Shown here in pieces: positions 40,021 to 43,619 of a DNA stretch of 43,619 bases; position 1 is the first letter of the stretch, and every line of letters begins with the position of its first letter. The stretch is from Acidimicrobiaceae bacterium. Lineage in GTDB: Bacteria; Actinomycetota; Acidimicrobiia; Acidimicrobiales; Aldehydirespiratoraceae. The notes under the pieces are model-generated. The model saw nothing but the letters and a program-made list of their open reading frames with translations. It ran no database searches and was not told where the DNA came from. A program made the translations under genes and the position numbers. The stretch covers positions 1 through 43,619 of the forward strand of contig JABIQM010000305.1 in the NCBI GenBank assembly GCA_018699415.1, given 5' to 3'.

Positions 40021-42227
40021 TGACCAACTTCCGGCTCCGCCGTGATCAATGGGGCATCGCCCATGTGACCGCCGCCGATCGCACCGCAGCGTTCACTGCG
40101 CAGGGCTACTGTGCCGCTGCCGATCGCATGTGGCAGATGGAGTTCGATCGTCTGAAAGCGACCGGACGCTGGTCAGAAGTCGTCGGAGCGTCCGGGGTGC
40201 GCGAAGACACCTTCTTCCGTCGCATCGGGGTCGAAGCCGCCGCTCGCCGCGACTGGGAGGCTCTGTCGGACGACACGAAAGCCATGACCATCGCATACAC
40301 CGCAGGCGTCAACCAGTGGCTGAACGGGAACGCCGACGGACTGCCGGCAGAGTTCGAACACCACCCCTTCGCTCCCGCTCCGTGGGAACCCTGGCACTGC
40401 AGCGCCGTGTACAAGGTGCGGCATGTCTTCATGGGCACGCTCATGAGGAAACTCTGGCGTGGGGCAGTTGCGCGATCGGCGGGACCCGAACTCGCTCGCC
40501 GGATGCGAGGCGAGCCTGGTGCCGCCACCGCCATCATTCCACCCGATGGACTAGACATCGACCTCCTCGAGGGCGCTGCGGAAGCCCTCGCCGCGTCCGC
40601 CGACGCGCTGGCTGGAATCCCTGACGTCGACGGCGCATCAAACAGTTGGGCGGTCCACGGCTCACGCACTGCATCCGGTAAGCCGTTGTTGGCTGGCGAC
40701 CCACACCGTGGCATCGAGTTTCCGAACGTCTACTTCCAGTTCCACATGGCATGCGACGAGTTCGACGTGATCGGTCTATCGTTCCCGGGAGTGCCTGGGT
40801 TCGCCCACTTCGGCCACAACGCCGACGTTGCCTGGTGCATCACCCACGCGATGGCCGACGACACCGACGTCTACGTCGAGGCGGCGGACGACGTCACGGA
40901 TCGACGCCGCGAGCTGATCGCTGTCCGAGACGGCAAACCAGTCGAGATCGCATGCGGGGCATCGCCCCGCGGTCCGTTCATCCTTGGAGACATCGAGACC
41001 GGGCCGGTCCTGTGCACCAACTGGACCGGACTCACGGCAGACACGACGCTCGAGTGTCTCCTTCCCATGCTCCTCGCGGGGAATTGCGGCGAACTGGAAG
41101 AGGCTGTGCGCGACTGGGTGATTCCGGCCAACAGCCTACTCACCGCTGATACCGCGGGTGACATCTCCTACAAGGTCCGAGGACGGATCATCGAGCGGCC
41201 GGCGGCGAATCGATGGGCACCGGTTCCCGGCGATGATGAGCACTCGTGGGCCGGACTTGAACCAGTCCCGTACGATGATCTTCAACACTGGCGCAACCCA
41301 GCGCGTGGCTTCCTCGTCACCGCCAACAATCGGATCAGCGACCATGGTCCCTACATCTCGCTCGACTTCGCCCCGCCTTCTCGCCACGATCGAATCGTCG
41401 AGCTTCTCGGTGAGATCCGTAGCGCGACGGTCAACGACATGACTGCGATCCACTCAGACGTTCAGTCACTCTTGGCACCTGACATCTGTCGGATCATTGC
41501 CGGCCTTCAGCCCGCAACGGATCTCGGCCTCGCTGCTCGCGACATCGTCGCGTCATGGGATCACCGGTCAACCGCTGACAGCATCGGCTCCGTTGTCTAC
41601 ACCGCATTTCGTCAGACCTGGGCGACTGAGGTCGACCATCGCAGCGGCGCCCGTTCCCCCGAACTCGGTGAGGCTGGGTGGCCGCGGGCACTGGACGCGT
41701 CCCGAATGCTGCTCGACGCCTCTACCAATCTGTTACTCACCGGCGGGTGGGATCTGATTCCTGGAATCGACACTGAGCATGAGTTGGGCGTGGTGTTGAG
41801 CGGACTCCTCGATCAGGCTGTCGCCGAACTCGCCACCACCATGGGGGATGACCCCACTCAATGGCGCTGGGGAGACCAACACATCATGCTGAGCCCTCAT
41901 CCGCTTGCCGCCGCACGACCCGAAGCCGCCAACCTCGCCCTCCCCGTCACCGGCGTGCCGGGCGACGGAGAGACCGTGCGCGCGGGCAGCGTCGCCACGA
42001 TGTTTGGACTGCGGTCGTATGCGGGTTCGGTCGCCAGATACGTATTCGATATCGCCGACTGGGACAATTCTGGCTGGATCGTTCCACACGGCGTCAGCGG
42101 GGTGCGCGGCAGCGGGCACGATCTCGATCAGCGTGGGGCTTGGCTCGCCTGTGAACTGATCCCCATGGCGTACTCGGCGGGGGCAGTCGACGACCACAGC
42201 ATCACCGATCACACCATCGAGATCTAG
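40020..42227 (+). CDS. Penicillin acylase-family N-terminal nucleophile hydrolase without signal peptide
   Basis: 735 residues. The alpha-chain starts directly with RDQWGIAHVTAADRTAAFTAQGYCAAADRMWQM, the family N-terminal motif. The Ntn cleavage site is D204-G-A-S207-N-S-W-A, placing the new N-terminal nucleophile at S207. Downstream, GKPLLAGDPHRG, FPGVPGFAHFGHNADVAW and LVTANNRISD match the beta-chain. Members hydrolyse amides (penicillins, acyl-homoserine lactones, other acyl amides) after autocatalytic cleavage. Most are exported; here no signal peptide precedes the core, so the enzyme is probably cytoplasmic, although a start upstream of 40020 cannot be excluded. Confidence 0.92.
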   Translation: MTNFRLRRDQWGIAHVTAADRTAAFTAQGYCAAADRMWQMEFDRLKATGRWSEVVGASGVREDTFFRRIGVEAAARRDWEALSDDTKAMTIAYTAGVNQWLNGNADGLPAEFEHHPFAPAPWEPWHCSAVYKVRHVFMGTLMRKLWRGAVARSAGPELARRMRGEPGAATAIIPPDGLDIDLLEGAAEALAASADALAGIPDVDGASNSWAVHGSRTASGKPLLAGDPHRGIEFPNVYFQFHMACDEFDVIGLSFPGVPGFAHFGHNADVAWCITHAMADDTDVYVEAADDVTDRRRELIAVRDGKPVEIACGASPRGPFILGDIETGPVLCTNWTGLTADTTLECLLPMLLAGNCGELEEAVRDWVIPANSLLTADTAGDISYKVRGRIIERPAANRWAPVPGDDEHSWAGLEPVPYDDLQHWRNPARGFLVTANNRISDHGPYISLDFAPPSRHDRIVELLGEIRSATVNDMTAIHSDVQSLLAPDICRIIAGLQPATDLGLAARDIVASWDHRSTADSIGSVVYTAFRQTWATEVDHRSGARSPELGEAGWPRALDASRMLLDASTNLLLTGGWDLIPGIDTEHELGVVLSGLLDQAVAELATTMGDDPTQWRWGDQHIMLSPHPLAAARPEAANLALPVTGVPGDGETVRAGSVATMFGLRSYAGSVARYVFDIADWDNSGWIVPHGVSGVRGSGHDLDQRGAWLACELIPMAYSAGAVDDHSITDHTIEI

Positions 42228-42230
42228 CTT

Positions 42231-43199
42231 CTAGCTCAAGCGGCCGCGCTGTTCCTTGAGGGTGGCACCAGCACCCCAGTCGGCGCTCTCTAGAGCGCGA
42301 AGAAAGGCGACCAAGTTTCGGTCACGGATGCCTTCCAGTTCTCGAATCGTGTGCATCCCCGACTGTTCGTCGGACTGCTGCTCGATCGTTTCGACCAGTT
42401 CGTCGGTCAGATCCGGGGTGTCCATCAGCTTGGAGTACGGCCAAGACAAGGTCGGCCCGAATTGGGCGATGAAGTGACCCATGCCACCTTCGCCACCGGC
42501 GATTCGGTAGGTCTCGAACAGGCCCATCTGCGCCCACCGCAGACCAAAGCCGTACCGGATCGAGTCGTCGATCTCTTCGGTGGTGGCAACGCCGTCGTCC
42601 ACGAGCCAGAGGGCCTCGCGCCAGACGGCTTCTAGCAGTCGGTCCGCGATAAATGCGTCAATCTCGACACGCACATGCAAAGGCTTCATGGAGATCGAAG
42701 CGTAGGTAGCCATCGCCGTCTCAATCGCCTCAGATGAGGTCAGCTCACCACCGCAGACCTCGACCAGGGGCAACAGATAGACCGGGTTGAACGGGTGGCC
42801 GACGAGCATTCGCTCGGGGTTGACGATGCTCGGTTGCAGCACTGAGGGTTTGATACCCGATGTCGACGAGGCGATCACGGTGTCCGGTGGGCACGCCGCA
42901 GCGATCGTCTCAAGAATCGAGATCTTGATATCGGGGTCTTCTGGTGCACTCTCCTGAACGTGCATGGCACCGGTGACCGCTCCGGCGATCGAGTCACAGA
43001 ATGTGATGGTGCCTTCGACCGACTCGGGAAGACCGAGGCCTGCCCATGCAGCACGGGCATTGTCGAGGACTTCGCCCATGATTCGCTCTGCGTGCGGCGA
43101 CGGATCACTGATCTTCACATCGATGCCATGGAGGACGAATCGTGCTGCCCAAGCTGCGCCGATGACGCCGGCGCCGACGATCGCAGCGTGCTCAGCCAT
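42231..43199 (-). CDS. lcdH: L-carnitine dehydrogenase-like 3-hydroxyacyl-CoA dehydrogenase family protein
   Basis: 322 residues. NAD-binding GAGVIGAAWAARF at 9-21, catalytic-domain SSTSGIKPS and GHPFNPVYLLPLVEV near 130-150, and ADRLLEAVWREALWLVDDGVATTEEIDDSIRYGFGLRWAQMG. The GHPFNPVYLLPLVEVCGG stretch and the size favour carnitine 3-dehydrogenase over fatty-acid beta-oxidation enzymes. It oxidises L-carnitine to 3-dehydrocarnitine with NAD. It is translationally coupled by 8 bases to the BKACE gene, which fits a carnitine-degradation operon; confirmation needs phylogeny. Confidence 0.85.
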   Translation of the reverse strand: MAEHAAIVGAGVIGAAWAARFVLHGIDVKISDPSPHAERIMGEVLDNARAAWAGLGLPESVEGTITFCDSIAGAVTGAMHVQESAPEDPDIKISILETIAAACPPDTVIASSTSGIKPSVLQPSIVNPERMLVGHPFNPVYLLPLVEVCGGELTSSEAIETAMATYASISMKPLHVRVEIDAFIADRLLEAVWREALWLVDDGVATTEEIDDSIRYGFGLRWAQMGLFETYRIAGGEGGMGHFIAQFGPTLSWPYSKLMDTPDLTDELVETIEQQSDEQSGMHTIRELEGIRDRNLVAFLRALESADWGAGATLKEQRGRLS

Positions 43200-43619
43200 G
43201 CTTGGTGAGGTTTAGCTGGGCACGGACCTCGTCGGGACCCATGACGTTGAAGTTCATCGCTTCGAGGATGACCGTGGCCCGCTCGACCAGATCGGCGTTG
43301 GTGGCCTTCACACCTTTTTGCAGATAGAGGTTGTCTTCAAGGCCTACCCGAATGTTGGCGCCCACCACCGCAGCGGCGGCAACGTACTCGATCTGACGAC
43401 GGCCAATCGAGAAGGCCGAATAGTTCCAGTGGTCCGGCACATTGTTGACCATCGCCATCAGCGTGTTCATGTCGTCGGGGGCGCCCCACGGCACACCCAT
43501 GCAGAGTTGAGCGTTCATGGTCTTGCCTTCGTAGAGGCCACGCTTCTCCTGCTCCTTGGCGTACCAGAGGTGGCCGGTGTCGAAGCACTCGAGTTCGGGC
43601 TGCACGTCGATGGCCTGGA
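43192..43619 (-). CDS. Beta-keto acid cleavage enzyme (BKACE/DUF849), partial
   Basis: C-terminal 142 residues; the frame runs off the window edge and the start is outside. Visible motifs: PELECFDTGHLW, GVPWGAPDDMNTLMAMVNNVPD, and AAVVGANIRVGLEDNLYL, all typical of BKACE, including Glu/Asp at GLEDN. These zinc enzymes condense a beta-keto acid with acetyl-CoA to give a CoA thioester and acetoacetate. With the overlapping carnitine dehydrogenase, 3-dehydrocarnitine is the probable substrate, giving betainyl-CoA and acetoacetate. The stop overlaps the next start over 43192-43199. Confidence 0.88.
   Translation of the reverse strand, partial: QAIDVQPELECFDTGHLWYAKEQEKRGLYEGKTMNAQLCMGVPWGAPDDMNTLMAMVNNVPDHWNYSAFSIGRRQIEYVAAAAVVGANIRVGLEDNLYLQKGVKATNADLVERATVILEAMNFNVMGPDEVRAQLNLTKHG

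Noticed and set aside
1-43619. tRNA, rRNA, tRNA-Sec, phage or transposase genes
   Set aside because: I looked for T-loop-like GGTTCGAATCC patterns and for integrase or transposase motifs in the frames and found none; a covariance-model scan would be decisive.

Overview
The window is high-GC bacterial DNA (about 60% by eye), densely coded on both strands. Many neighbouring genes overlap by 4 or 8 bases. The content fits an actinobacterium, most likely a free-living (aquatic) member of the Acidimicrobiia. The grounds are a DUF2510 membrane protein, F420-type luciferase-family oxidoreductases, an actinobacterial SUF system with a Rieske ferredoxin, a class I fumarase, a short MutY, GTG starts and apparently leaderless genes. 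The taxon is an inference. I saw no tRNA, rRNA, CRISPR array, phage gene or insertion sequence.

Region 1 (1-10.9 kb) holds a partial gene, a Cys-rich protein, a DUF2510 membrane protein, a pterin dehydratase and a double-RidA protein, followed by iron-sulfur assembly. The SUF genes are split: sufD-Rieske-sufC form one coupled operon, and sufB lies 3 kb upstream behind a Cys-rich protein, a Nudix hydrolase and an ABC-F ATPase. Both suf promoters carry the same 15-base palindromic site, so they are probably co-regulated. A tyrosine phosphatase, a gamma-carbonic-anhydrase-like protein and a flavin reductase follow as an operon.

Region 2 (12-20 kb) carries a metallo-beta-lactamase-fold hydrolase and the first main discovery. 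A thioredoxin-domain fusion protein is translationally coupled to a UGSC-family selenoprotein, whose gene runs through an in-frame TGA at 14707 and has a SECIS-like hairpin just after it. Then come mutY, an acyl-CoA dehydrogenase with an N-terminal extension, a CapA-family protein with a poly-Thr linker, an eIF2B-like protein and a second odd thioredoxin-fold protein.

Region 3 (20-34 kb) has class I fumarase, a FetAB-like ABC exporter, two luciferase-like monooxygenases, a DUF1800/DUF1501 secreted pair, a cbs-metB transsulfuration operon, a Baeyer-Villiger-type monooxygenase divergent from a luciferase-like gene across a perfect 14-4-14 inverted repeat, an APH-family kinase, and Tpx.

Region 4 (33.8-43.6 kb) starts with ybaK and a second selenoprotein: a SelW-like gene with a C-x-x-U motif read through TGA at 34333, again with a SECIS-like hairpin. 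Both SECIS-like loops present GUG at nearly the same distance from the TGA. A PLP decarboxylase, a CaiB-type CoA-transferase, an amidohydrolase, a PhyH dioxygenase coupled to a penicillin-acylase homologue, and a carnitine-degradation pair (carnitine dehydrogenase and BKACE, the latter cut by the window edge) complete the window.

A family of GGGGTCTGTCCCC-centred hairpins occurs three times between genes and probably acts as terminators. Together the window suggests a heterotroph using fatty acids, carnitine and amides, with active selenium and Fe-S metabolism.
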